Of a stretch of DNA of 64,000 nucleotides, positions 1 to 11,400 are shown piece by piece. The notes beneath the pieces are model-generated. The model searched no databases. It was not told the DNA's origin and saw only the letters and a list, made by a program, of their open reading frames with translations. The stretch is from contig JAQFVV010006203.1 in assembly GCA_028023455.1 (NCBI GenBank), forward strand, positions 13,306,348 through 13,370,347, in the 5' to 3' direction. Made by a program: the position numbers and the translations under genes. Position 1 is the stretch's first letter. The number at the start of each line of letters is the position of its first letter. This stretch comes from Epiperipatus broadwayi (Eukaryota; Onychophora; Udeonychophora; Euonychophora; Peripatidae).

Positions 1-2523
1 CATCAAATCAATACACAATACTGAACCGTTACAAAATCAAGTTTTCCATTTAAAACTTACATGATAATTACTATATTTTTCAACTATTATTGTGTGTAAC
101 TTTTAGCTTTTGTCCAGTTTATTAAATTTCAAAAACAATTTCATTAATAACAATAGAGAAACAGTTTTTTAAATAACTTCAGGTTGCACGATAAAACCCA
201 GAGTTCAAAAAGATTTTATTTATTATTCTTGTTTACATACACTCTAGTGATTTTACATTAATTAATTAAGAAAGTTGTTAACAAAAAGATTCAAACTAAT
301 GGGAGGAGGAGGGGAGGGTGAAACTAAACCGAAGTATTTTTATTATCATCCAATTTTATTCCCCATTTTTAATTCAAATCTTTATATAAAACGGATTTAC
401 ATTGTACTGGGAATATAAATCAGCCTGTTTTTACAATAATATGAAATAATATCTGATAATAATAAAAATCTTTTAACACAATTTCTCCGATATTTTTATC
501 AACTTTTAAGAGCTTAACCGCATTGTATCATTCCCACGGAATATTCGAATACATATGAAACATTTGGGGGGAGGGGCGGTAAAAATAGATGCCTGAGAAT
601 TTCTAAGCAAGTTTAAACTTTTTTTAAACTATCCAAACTGTAGCTAATCAAAGGAACCATCCAATATTATTGGTCACTAAATGAAAGCTTGGCTAATTAT
701 TAATTTGAGAGTAAAACAGAAAATTATTAAAATTTTCACTATCCCATAACTGAATATCGATTTCTTTATTATCCTCTTAGGAAAGAAAGTGGAGATATTT
801 GTAATATATATTGCAATAGCCTATTTTGAGATATTTCGTGTCTGTTCTACATTACTTCAATTTGCAATTAATGTTTTTACTGTTATTATATAAGCACATA
901 CATAAAGACACCACAAGAATATAGTCAAAAACATATCACAGGATAAAAGCCAGTAAAAAAAAAAAATGTTTTCATAGTAACATGCAAAAACTATTTATAA
1001 TTATAAATGCAACACATTCTTAAATTTCTCTAAATTTTTAAAATGAACAATAATGCACAACATTCGCTAACCAACCAAATTTAAGATTTCATATAGGACC
1101 TTCTAATTACTGAGCAAAATATTCAAGTACATTCTATCTACACATGTTTACCTGTATGTATTACATATTATTGAAATCACATCTAAATGAGCAAGGCTAT
1201 TATTAAAAACCATAGTACAAAAAAAAAAAAAGGTAAGGACCTGGGAAAAAATAAAAATATAACCGACTTAGAAAAAAAAAATATTATAAGCAGTCTTTTT
1301 GAAGAAGTAAATTTTATATTATTAAAGATCAGAGATTAATAAATAAGGAGCTCCATATTCATAATGAGATAGATAAATTAAAAATATAATGATAAAAACA
1401 AAATATTCATGAACAACCAAATATAACTCTCATATTCATTAGTTCTCTGAAAGTTCTAGGCAACAGGATGCTGTGACAAAATGATAATCCTTGAGCATCA
1501 TTCATCACCTTAATATATTTTTTTCAATTATCTCAACACATAGGTTACAATTCCTTTGAATCATCATAATACTTAAATATATTTATTAATTAACATCTGC
1601 CAACTATTCCCACAACTTAGTTGCGAATCCAGCTGGGATAAAAGTTGAAATTTTTTTCAGGTTCCAAACTGGACCGTAGCCAGACCAACTAATAATCAAT
1701 AAACTGAAAAGAAATAGATATTCAGCTATTATTAGCAAGGGATAACACCAGTATGAAAAACTATTCACCACCTTCCCCTCACTTTCTGCCAATTGTAAAA
1801 ATTCGTCAATAATACATTTTTTCCTTTATGGTTCATTCTACAAAGTACTGTGAAAGAAATGTTTGTCATATTGATGGCTATTTAAAAACTTTTATTACAC
1901 ACACACGCCACCCACTTAAAAAAAAAAAATTCATTTTTTTTGGCAAAAATAAAATCAAAAATATATATAAATAAAAAGAAATTTTAATTCTTTTGTAATT
2001 TTTTTTCTTTCAAATTACCTTTCCTTCTATTGCACAAACAGGGCATTAATTAAGAGGAATTATCATCATATTAAAGTTACAATTGGCAATCCTCACTGTT
2101 TATAACTTACAAGCTTAAGAGATAGGGTCATGTGATCTATGAATTGATCTATGACTTTTTATTTTGACTATTTATAATACAATAAATGTATCAAATCCAT
2201 TTGGTTCCAGAATTTACTGCAATTTTCAAAAATTCCAAACAATAATTCACTACATAATATAAATTTTTAACAAATATATATGTACAATACAGATATTTTC
2301 AACTTCAACATACAGTACATGCCTATAATATAAGTTTAAAATTATACACATTAAAATATTTACAAAATTAACAAAAAAAGACATATGCTACCATGAATAT
2401 GACCTTGGAATAATAATTGTGTGGGAAACAAAATCACTCTCAAAAAAGTAAAACTTACTATTCTTTATTTTTATGCTGAAACTTGAGGACAATGAACTTA
2501 AAACATCATATCAGCATTGTATC
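1..2523. repeat. AT-rich intronic DNA with one repeat fragment
   Basis: This stretch is mostly AT-rich DNA with poly(A)/poly(T) runs. Around 661-700 lies a short segment (core TTGGTCACTAAATGA) that recurs at 20290-20310, so it is an interspersed repeat fragment. A 62-codon minus-strand open frame at 1604-1792 has no recognisable homology. I see no gene. Confidence 0.4.
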
Positions 2524-2719
2524 TTCTGCATATCATCAATAAATGACTAACAACATCCAGTGTGACTATCCTTAAACAAGTACTTTTATGTAAGTTTGTA
2601 AGAAGAATGTAAAAAAAGCCCTAATACAGACTTTAACATCTTTCTTACAAACTTACATAAAGGTGCTTTTGTTTAAGGATAGTCACATTGGACGTTATTA
2701 GCCATACTATTTTCTGCAT
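2524..2719. repeat. Foldback repeat, arms of about 60 bp
   Basis: The segment 2545-2703 is an imperfect palindrome: the left arm begins GACTAACAACATCC and the right arm is its inverted relative (GGCTAATAACGTCC on the other strand). The arms share TGTGACTATCCTTAAACAA and TTTATGTAAGTTTGTAAG. An 8-bp direct repeat, TTCTGCAT, flanks it at 2524-2531 and 2712-2719, a possible target duplication. It could be a MITE or an older foldback retroposon. Confidence 0.6.
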
Positions 2720-4255
2720 TCTAGATTTATCCCAGCCAAGACCATGTGCTGTCTAAAATTTATTTTTTATCATGACCAATAAAAATTCCACTATTACCTT
2801 TACCAATATCAGGTCAAAAGAAATTTATTACAGTATTTTTCTACACTTGTAAAAATATTAAATGTGGGAGTAATATAAATTTTCTCTTCATTGTATATGT
2901 AATTCTTTTGTATAGGTATGTGCAAATGGTTTACAAAGGGGATTTTATTTCTTCCCTTTCCTTTATTTAACTGAGTGTTCTTTCTATGACTATGATGCTC
3001 ATCACCAACACACAAATAAGAGGTTGAGTACAACAGTTGCATTATACAAAATAAATAATTGGTAATTCAATTCAGTTAATCCATAGTTCTCCATTGTTAT
3101 TTCATCACTATGCTAAATCACATAATATCAGTTGCATTCAATTGACAAAACCGACTTGTTTTTTTTTTTTTTTCAAATGAGAAATCAGCCAGGAATTTTT
3201 AGCTTTTCAATTCACTTTTCTACTGTGACAAATGATTATGGTTAAATATATATATATAATTATGCAAATTACATTAGCAAATTGATTTATATGCAGTGTA
3301 TATATACACACACATGTCTATACATCTAGTAAATTTTTTTTTTCATTATAAGTAGATTCAATATGCTTAGTCTAATTGAATTTAGTAATTGTCATCAAAA
3401 TAAATAGACATTCAATAAACTCTTAATTGGGTTCATTTAAACTATGTTAAAATTCCAAGATGGGAATTTTTTCTTTTGCTGGCTATTAAATAATTTATTG
3501 ACTTTTTTTCTTATTAAAGAATTTGTTTGTTTTAATTTAATGAAACGTTTTTGGGAAAATCGTAAATTATTCAAAATATTAAACTTGATAGAATTCAAAA
3601 TAACTTTAATTTTGGAAAATAAAAATACTAATATTAAAACGTTCTGTAAAAGCTTATCAATTTATTTACATTCATTAGCACCCATATGGTTTATATAATT
3701 GCAAAATCACTTAACATTGTTAATAACATATGTATATTAAAAAATAACCATAACGCTGAAAAACAAACAAGCATTATAAAATAAATATCTTTCATGCAGT
3801 TTTGAAACTATTTGATTATAGTTAAAAATTCTAGAAAATATATTATTCCCGTAATTGCTTTTAATTGACAATAAAAAAAAATACTGTATTGAACATGGAA
3901 ATGAGTAAAGCAATGTCGTATCTTTCATATGAGAATTTATTTTCGATCTTTAGATTAATTACGAACAACTAGCCTTTGCAGCCAGCCCATAAATCCCCCC
4001 CCCCCAATAACTTTTTGGATAAGCACATTGCATTCTTGAGTTTATTGTACTATTGAAGTTATCATAATAAGTAAAAGCATATAAACACAGCAATTAATAT
4101 ATTTTTATTTTTTATAAAAGATAAAAATATATGCATGCTCCTACATAAAATTAAGCCAATGATTCTTACATGATTGAAAACGTATATAATTTTAAAAATA
4201 TTTGTACTAGAAACTAATACCAAAAAAAGTCATTTATCTACATTTAAAAACATTA
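2720..4255. other. AT-rich intronic DNA, no gene seen
   Basis: Low-complexity AT-rich DNA with (TA)n and (CA)n stretches near 3250-3310 and an 11-C run at 3995-4005. I see no conserved coding or RNA signal. Confidence 0.5.
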
Positions 4256-4291
4256 TTAAATGTTAGGGCCAGCGCCGGCCCTGATTAAATG
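4256..4291. mobile_element. Minimal hAT remnant: two fused terminal repeats with TSD
   Basis: A 20- to 21-bp GC-rich insert (AGGGCCAGCGCCGGCCCTG) sits in very AT-rich DNA between two copies of ATTAAATG (4255-4262 and 4284-4291). The insert is an imperfect palindrome reading CAGGGCCGGCGC inward from the right end, which resembles a hAT terminal inverted repeat. The 8-bp duplication is the hAT length. The element seems reduced to its two overlapping ends. Confidence 0.55.
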
Positions 4292-5467
4292 TTATAGCTA
4301 AAATATAAATATTATAAATTCATTTCAACACCTCTATTATTTACTGTTTAACTAAGATATAAGATATTATATAATAGCCAAATTTTGAATTGTGAATTAT
4401 AACAATACAAAACATAGGACTAGCTTTGAGATAAGACCCTTCATTAGTTATGCCAATATTAATTACAAATCAGAATAAGAAATGTAATTTGAATTGTTTT
4501 CTAAGTACATCACAGCATGATTAGCATCCTTAACATTTTTCAGTTATATGAAGTTAGAATAGTCTTATTCATTTATGAGTGGTCATAGATGATTTAGATG
4601 TCAAAAAAAAAAAAGGCTAATAAAAATGAATGTAGTTTTAAAGAACCCTTATTAAATATATATCTAAAATCTTAATTTTCACTCATATCTCATTCTCAGA
4701 TCATTTTTTCTTTTTTCTAAAGTATAATTTCTTTTCTAGAACTTACAAACCTATTGATTAATTATTTGGATCTTCAGGCATAGATAATCCAAATCCTTAA
4801 CATTATACTCTTTCCATTTATTCTACATTTCTTCAAAAGCACTGAATAATTTCTATTAACTAATACAGATTAAATGTAAATCATCTGAATTATATTATCC
4901 TTTGTATTGCATGTATCAGGGTTTTTTTTTTTACACAACACTTATTAAAATGTATATTTTCTGGTCTAAAGACAGGTCTATATATATAGTCATCAGTTTG
5001 AATATCATAGAGTAAACAATAGGTTCTAATTCCTATTAAAAGATAATCCATTAACCATACAATGCTGCACTGCCATCTGGTGTGCATTGATTTTTATTCT
5101 ATGCAAAATCTTTATTCATCAAATTTTTCAAAAATTAATTTAAGTATTTACATTTCCTGTACTTACGGTTATTTTACCTATTTAACCACAGTTCCTATAT
5201 TTCACATAGGATAAGGCTGCTTATTCTCTATATTTTTTGTATCATCTATTTTGAGAAGTAATTTAGCAATTATGAAAATATTTGTCCACTTGAGTTCAAA
5301 TTTCTGAATCTTTTACATTTCCCACTGTTAAAAATAAACTCACATCAGACAAACCAATAATTTTTACTGTATTGGACTCTCTTATTTTGTTGCCTTAGTT
5401 AATTATTCAAATGCACTACAAGAACTGATTCAATCTTTTATAAAGGAAAGCTTTTGTTGATATAATT
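4292..5467. other. AT-rich intronic DNA, no gene seen
   Basis: No open frame with recognisable homology and no structured repeat was found here; poly(A) and (TA)n runs are frequent. Confidence 0.5.
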
Positions 5468-5593
5468 ACTAATAATAGGTTGATATAGAGAATTTGAACA
5501 CAGATCTTCAAGCACCCTTTAACTATCCACACTGTCTCATACCATTGATACATATGACCACACACATGTAGAAAAGATAAATAATCACCAATA

Positions 5594-5625
5594 TACATAT
5601 TTCATGCTGAACCAGCACTTATCAG
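5594..5625 (-). ncRNA. Degenerate type I hammerhead ribozyme (copy H1)
   Basis: Minus strand: CUGAUAA, stem II GUGCUG/CAGCAU, GAAA, UAU, then the triplet GUA. The order and spacing are those of a type I hammerhead with a tiny stem III. The core G8 is A here, so self-cleavage should be abolished. It is the mirror partner of the intact copy in the right arm of the same foldback. Confidence 0.7.
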
Positions 5626-5816
5626 TTGGTTCAGATTATACCTTTAACATATATATATAATCAGTGCTCAGTTTATATTAAGATAGCAAATCTTCATACT
5701 TTAATGGACAGGTTTCATCTACTCCAACTATCCATTAAAGTATGAAGATTTGTTATATTAATATAAACTGAGCATTGATTATATATATGTGTGTTGGAGG
5801 TGATAATCTGGACCAA

Positions 5817-5848
5817 CTGATGAGTGCTGGCTCAGCATGAAATATGTA
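5817..5848 (+). ncRNA. Type I hammerhead ribozyme (copy H2)
   Basis: CUGAUGA at 5817-5823, a 6-bp stem II (GUGCUG 5824-5829 with CAGCAU 5833-5838, one G-U closing pair), GAAA at 5839-5842, a 2-bp stem III, and a GUA cleavage triplet ending at 5848. Every conserved core position I can check is present. Stem I can form between ATAATC at about 5802-5807 and GATTAT at 5855-5860. Such short-stem-III hammerheads are known from Penelope-like elements and animal retrozymes and are thought to act best as dimers. Confidence 0.82.
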
Positions 5849-5889
5849 TATGGGTGATTATTTATCTTTTCTACATGTGTGTGGTTATG

Positions 5890-5946
5890 TGTATCAGTAG
5901 TATAGTGTGGATAATTGAAGGATGCTTGAAGATCTGTGTTCAAATC
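5890..5946 (+). repeat. tRNA-like Pol III promoter region downstream of hammerhead
   Basis: The segment resembles the 5' and 3' thirds of a tRNA: a box-A-like AGTATAGTGTGG and, about 40 nt later, GTTCAAATCCCC, matching the box B consensus. The same module is diverged but recognisable in the inverted left arm and in the two 88-bp repeats at 7.9 and 8.3 kb. It is the likely internal promoter of this short element family, placed 3' of the ribozyme. Confidence 0.6.
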
Positions 5947-6021
5947 CCCTATAATTTAGAATTAAGGTCTAAGTATATGAAGAATGCCTGTATTTCAAAT
6001 ATTAATAATAGGTTGAATATA

Positions 6022-7869
6022 CATATTAATAAAATTGCAGGGCAGGGATATTTTGAAAAGCTTCTGTTTAGAGATTTATAATTTAGTGCTTATATAAAAA
6101 AAAATAATCCACTATACCTTGTATTTCCATATCTAAAATTTCAATTATCCATGATTCAAAAAAATAGTAATTAATAAAATATTAAAAAATTAGAAATTTT
6201 TAAAAAAAATCTACATTTTAATATTTTTATTCACAATGTATATATGTAAGTATTTATATTTGTGTTATAATATTTTCAACATAGAGTTTATGCACATTCA
6301 TACAATGGAAAGATCAATTGGAGAATAAATATAAGAAAGGAAGAAAACATTTTGGCAGTTAGAGAAAAATCCAATTCATAGACCATTTATTTATTCACAC
6401 ATAAAATTAACTAATCATGACATCAATTTTAATAAAAGACACATTCTGGCAAGAACTGAACAACAGAGACTGTTATGGGAAGTTATAGAGATTTTTTAAA
6501 GGCCCAAGAGAATAAATGAGAAGATGAGAATTGAAGAAAGTTAACAATATTTGGAAAAAGCTATTGTAGGATATTTTTTAAAACTTCTCAACCAATAGAA
6601 TTTGAGAATGATGAGAAAATAACAAAGGGAAAAAATAATTTTAAATCTCATCACACACATTCCTATGATTTGAGAAAGAAGCTCTGAGGAAACTATTTGG
6701 CTATTAGATCTTTACTACACAGAAGCGCCCAGAAATAATACTATGAATTCATCATTTATCTGTGAGAATATCAGAATTAATACATATATATATATAATGT
6801 GTAATAAAAATGCATACTACAATATGATTTGCTATTATCCATTAATTTTGCAATCCCAGGCATAGTTTTGTCACAGATACGGGCATTTACTGTAATTATA
6901 GACAGGGAAAAGCAGCTTTCACTATCTAATGATGTTTTATTTTGGTATTATTGTTTAAGCTTTGGCGATAAAAAATAATTTACATTTTAAACACACATAC
7001 GGATAGAAAAATAAACAAATGAATATTCACCCATCATTCATTCCAGATTCTCTAATCCACAGCTTTTTCACATTACTCTGGCAAATTTTCTTATCTCATC
7101 ATTCATACTTCACACATAATCCCATTCTAGATTTATTTACAATTTTGAAACCTAATTTAAGATATCAATTGTCCATGTATTTCCATCTCTTCCGTCAATA
7201 TATTCATGCCAACTTCATTTCAGATTTTAATTCTTTTTCTATGAGATGGACATAAATTTTTATCATTAGAATTTATGTATAAAAAGCAATTAAAATCAAA
7301 TCTTGATTCAATTAAAATTTTAAAAAATTGCTGTCGAAATTATAGACACCGGTCACTATATAAAGCTATAATGTATACACAAAGAGATAAGATATATTAA
7401 GAGAGATATGTTTGAACATAAAATATATGATTCATCAATTGTATGGATTTGTGTTATATAAATTTGGTTTTTAATGTTAATATCTAATAATAAGATAAAA
7501 TAATAAAAATTTAAAACTAATTTTATATAATGAGGGTGTCTTGTCAAGAAATTCACCAACCATAACAGTCACATGATTATAGATGCAGAAACCTGTTAAT
7601 TTTTTACTTCCCTACATCATTAATGCTATGCCTGTGGCAAAAAAGGAAGTCAAATGAAGAGCAATTAAAATATCCATACTCACTAAGTAATCATGCAACC
7701 CTAACATGTTTTCCACTTTTTCTCACTTTTTACATTTATATTCAAAAATTTAATATGAACATACTTTTAAAAAAAAATACATATATATATAATAGCATAG
7801 CAAAATGAGGTTTCAATCCAGTCCGGATAAAACTTATATTTTTTCTTTTTCTCAGTTTACAAACAAGCT
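6022..7869. other. AT-rich intronic DNA, no gene seen
   Basis: Featureless AT-rich sequence with (TA)n stretches. A fragment near 6690 (ACTATTTGGCTATTAGATC) resembles repeat pieces at 665 and 20300. The open frames here are short and show no homology I recognise. Confidence 0.45.
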
Positions 7870-8409
7870 TATGTAATATTAGGGTATGAGCACAGACTTT
7901 CACATGACCCACCACTCTCCACTCCATCTAATAACACTGATACACTTAAACATACATATGTTGAAAAGATAAATAATGACCAATATACGTATTTCATGCT
8001 AAACCAGCAATCATCAGTTGGTCCAGATTATCATCTCTACACATATATACTATAAGTGCTCAGATATATATTAAAATAGACAATCCTCATACTTTAATGG
8101 ACAGGCTTCAGTCTACTCCACACTCCAACTCTTCAACCATCCATCCAATTGAGAATCTGATGATGGAATGCTCAGGGGCCACCCTGAGGCATGTTGACCT
8201 AAGGTCAATCTGAACCCCACATGTACAGGACATAATCCATTAAATACATATGCAAGGATGGGCAGACATCTCTATAATGTAATAACTGAAACATAGGCTT
8301 ATTTATACCTGTGTCTATATATATGTAATATTAGGGTATGAGCACAGACTTTCACACGACCCACCACTCTCCACTCCATCTAATAACACTGATACACTTA
8401 AACATACAT
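7870..8409 (-). mobile_element. Tandem-type hammerhead retroposon bounded by 88-bp direct repeats
   Basis: Two nearly identical 88-bp direct repeats (7870-7957 and 8322-8409, one visible mismatch) enclose 364 bp that include hammerhead copy H3. Read on the minus strand, each 88-bp repeat is the tRNA-like module of the 5.5 kb foldback family. The order is therefore tRNA-like, body, hammerhead, tRNA-like. That is what a unit of about 452 bp looks like in a partial tandem dimer. The repeats are too long for a target duplication. The near identity suggests a recent event or gene conversion. Confidence 0.65.
7986..8017 (-). ncRNA. Type I hammerhead ribozyme (copy H3)
   Basis: Minus strand: CUGAUGA (8017-8011), stem II UUGCUG with UAGCAU (weakened pairing around a GUU loop), GAAA, a 2-bp stem III, and a GUA triplet (7988-7986). 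All invariant core bases are present; stem II is weaker than in copies H2 and H5. Stem I can form using GATAATC and its complement on the far side. Confidence 0.68.
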
Positions 8410-11400
8410 GGAGCAGAAATAGGTTAACTAGTCATCCAGTTATTAGCCAGTAAAAGAGTATCTACTATTTTTAACTGCAGGTATACAAAACAAAACCATA
8501 AACTTTCACCACCAGCATATACTAAACAAGATATCATCTTCTCTTTTACTAGATTTATGTAGGAAAATGCTGGAATAACCTGCACTATAGTAGATTACTA
8601 TAAAAATTGCTATTATCTTACACACACACATATATATATATATTAATAATATTATAACTCGATGTCTGTATTTATTCAAAGCAATATACCTAATCTTATA
8701 ATTAAATATTGGTAAATACAGTAATCAAAAATTTTGAAAAAGACAATATATATATAAACAGTATCTTGCTATACTTTTTTGTCAGTGCATTAATTTTGCA
8801 ATAAAAACAGCATGTAAATGTATAAAACAAATATTAACCATTAGATATACAAGAATATGTAATAATCAATAAAGCAAGTCATATATAGCATGGCATTGCT
8901 TTTATAAGCTTGTATATAAGAAATATAGAGAGCATAACAATAGCTCAAACAATCTCTTAATGGTCTGGGAATAGGAATGTTCTGGATAGAAATTTTCAAT
9001 ATTTTCTCTTGCTGCACTTATCAATTAAAAGTTTATTTGAGCTATTGATAGCTCTCTATATATGTAACTAACTAATCATTTATTTGTTCCCTGTTTTTCA
9101 AGCTGATTGTTAATAGTATCTTTTTTATGCATTTATTGTTAACCAAAGTTAAAACTGATTCAGTCAATGAATAGTAAATAACAACAGCAAACATATTTCA
9201 ATGATGATTTCTGGATAGTTTAACCTCCATCTTGGCATCCTATCATTATTTATTCCTATACAAGGTAATGTCTTGAAATTTTCCACATCTTAAAGTTTTG
9301 AAGTCAAGACTAATATACTTGTCTAGATATATACATCTGAAATCTGTTTAGAAACTACAATTCTTAAGTGCCATACTTCATCTGGCTGCTAAATTAATTT
9401 CATTATAAATTACTAATAATGTTCTCAAAAGTATGCATATAAACATCAAATGGATTCATTCTATTCTTGATCCTTTGTTCAACATTTAGAGTGCTTTTAA
9501 AATGTAATCTAGGGGAGGGTGATTTATTCCTTTTGTTTGCATATACATTGCGCTACGTTCATTTTAAAGTTTTTATATTAAATCTTATTTAATTATTACA
9601 ATCAAAGTGTTAAAAGAGAGATGCTGTCTCTAGCCTTGTATAACTGATTATGATTTTAATAACTCTTAACTGATAAATTAATTTCACTCTGAATTATCAA
9701 CAATGTTAATAAAGATATGCTTATAAACATCACAGTTCCCAAGAATAGATGGATTCATTCTATTATTGATCATTTGTTCAACATAGTCTGGGGAAGGGTG
9801 ATTTATTCCCTTTGTTTACATAAATCACTAATCCCAAATGTAAATAAAGTGTAACCACTCCAATGATCTTTTGGTGCTAAAAGTAATTCATCTATCATAC
9901 GGAAAGTCATATGATGGCCTAATACTATAAATGACAAAGCTGGGTTGTGAATCATAGACTTTTTAGAAGACCACCCTATCATTGCACTAAACATGCAAGA
10001 TAATCTTTTACTAAAAGAATTATGACATTATTTTTGAACTCTCTTCACAAAAGTTAAAAATAAATTTCTAAAATGTCTTCTAATAATTCCCATTAATTAT
10101 ATGCAAAAAGTACAGAAAACATTCTCCATATCCTTTTGTCTCTTGCTTTATTCTAAACTCAAAAATTCCCATTTTTTAGATATTTTTTTACATTTTCTTC
10201 TCATAACCATTATAATAATTTACTTTTACCTCTAAATATACTGTGTGCAAAATCTAATTCATCTATTTCATAATTTCCTCAACATATATATATATATATA
10301 TTCATTTACTCTCATTAATGTTGTTGATCTTATTATCCTCTCAATTCCTTTCAAAATCTGTCTCTCAAAGGTTTCCACATCTTTGTCTCTCCTCTTTTCT
10401 TAATCACCAAATCTCCATTACATATAAAAATCATGTTCAAAGCAAAACATTTACTAACAATCTTTCTTAAATCTAATTTTAATAGCCCCAAATTACTATT
10501 TCTGACATCCTTTAATGGACACCATATACATCAAAATCTTTGTATTCGGATTCAAATATTATTAAATTTCCAAGATAAGTAAACTGATTTCAAAAAAAAT
10601 AACTTGTGCATTAATAAAGGTAGAGCACTGATTTTATATATCAATCTATGCATTACATGATCTATTATCAAGCTCACTTTATACACCCTGAGCAATGAAA
10701 GAGCAATGGTTTTTATAGCTAACAGTTCTTGTACCAAAGTTCAACCAGTCATTTCTGGTGCTTGAACATCACATAACTGCCACAGAAACTAAATATTCAA
10801 ACATTAATATAAAAAAACTTTTAATTATTTATTCATTATTCTAAATCAATGTTTATATATGAGACACTCAGTTAATTAAAACTACATCACAAATTGCTAT
10901 GTGTGAATCCACAATATTGGTAATATATATATTTCAATGAATGAAGAAAGTTTATTTGAAAATATAATAAAAAAATATCTTTAAAAAAAATCTCTAAATT
11001 AAAGATAGGAAGGTAACTTAGGCAAGTTTATGTTAGCAAACAAAATAAAATAAAAACATTTAATAGTTCCAAAAACATTCGCTTAGAATGATTCAGTAGA
11101 TATATATAATTATATTTACTTTACACATGCATATTTGTTAGTAAGAATTATTCTTAACAATCGCTTTTTAAAAAATACATAATTAATTATTAATCTATCT
11201 ATACGAGATTAGATATTTCAAATACATGTACAACTATCTTAAATACATAATAAGGTCCATCTTTTAACCTTTCATGCATGCACAATCTTTATAAATAGTG
11301 GCCCACTGTTACATTTTAAATATATGTATCCAAACAGTGAGAGGGTGGAGAACACTTCTAATCATCTACATCCATATGTTTAAATGTTAGGCTGATCTGT

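Larger units (their letters stand above)
5468..6021. mobile_element. Foldback retroposon with two divergent hammerhead copies
   Basis: Two arms of roughly 220 bp (about 5492-5715 and 5720-5945) are inverted copies of one element around an axis near 5717. Each arm contains a hammerhead ribozyme motif followed by a tRNA-like region ending in a box B (GTTCAAATCCC in the right arm). Direct repeats of about 20 bp flank it (5468-5487 and 6001-6021, core TAATAATAGGTTGA) and are a target duplication with a few changes. The left arm abuts its duplication almost directly. The right arm is followed by a unique tail of about 55 nt (5946-6000). The variable, long duplication argues for retroposition rather than a DNA transposon. 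Confidence 0.75.

Noticed and set aside
1604-1792. 62-codon minus-strand frame with hydrophobic segments as a TPC1 repeat II exon
   Set aside because: A weak resemblance (GYGPV, WNL) is not backed by splice phases, and it would require all intermediate exons to be hidden in 17 kb.
8157-8180. CTGATGATGG near 8158 as a hammerhead
   Set aside because: No GAAA motif or stem II follows.
9803-9994. 63-codon minus-strand open frame as a gene
   Set aside because: No homology; it overlaps a diverged duplicated repeat.
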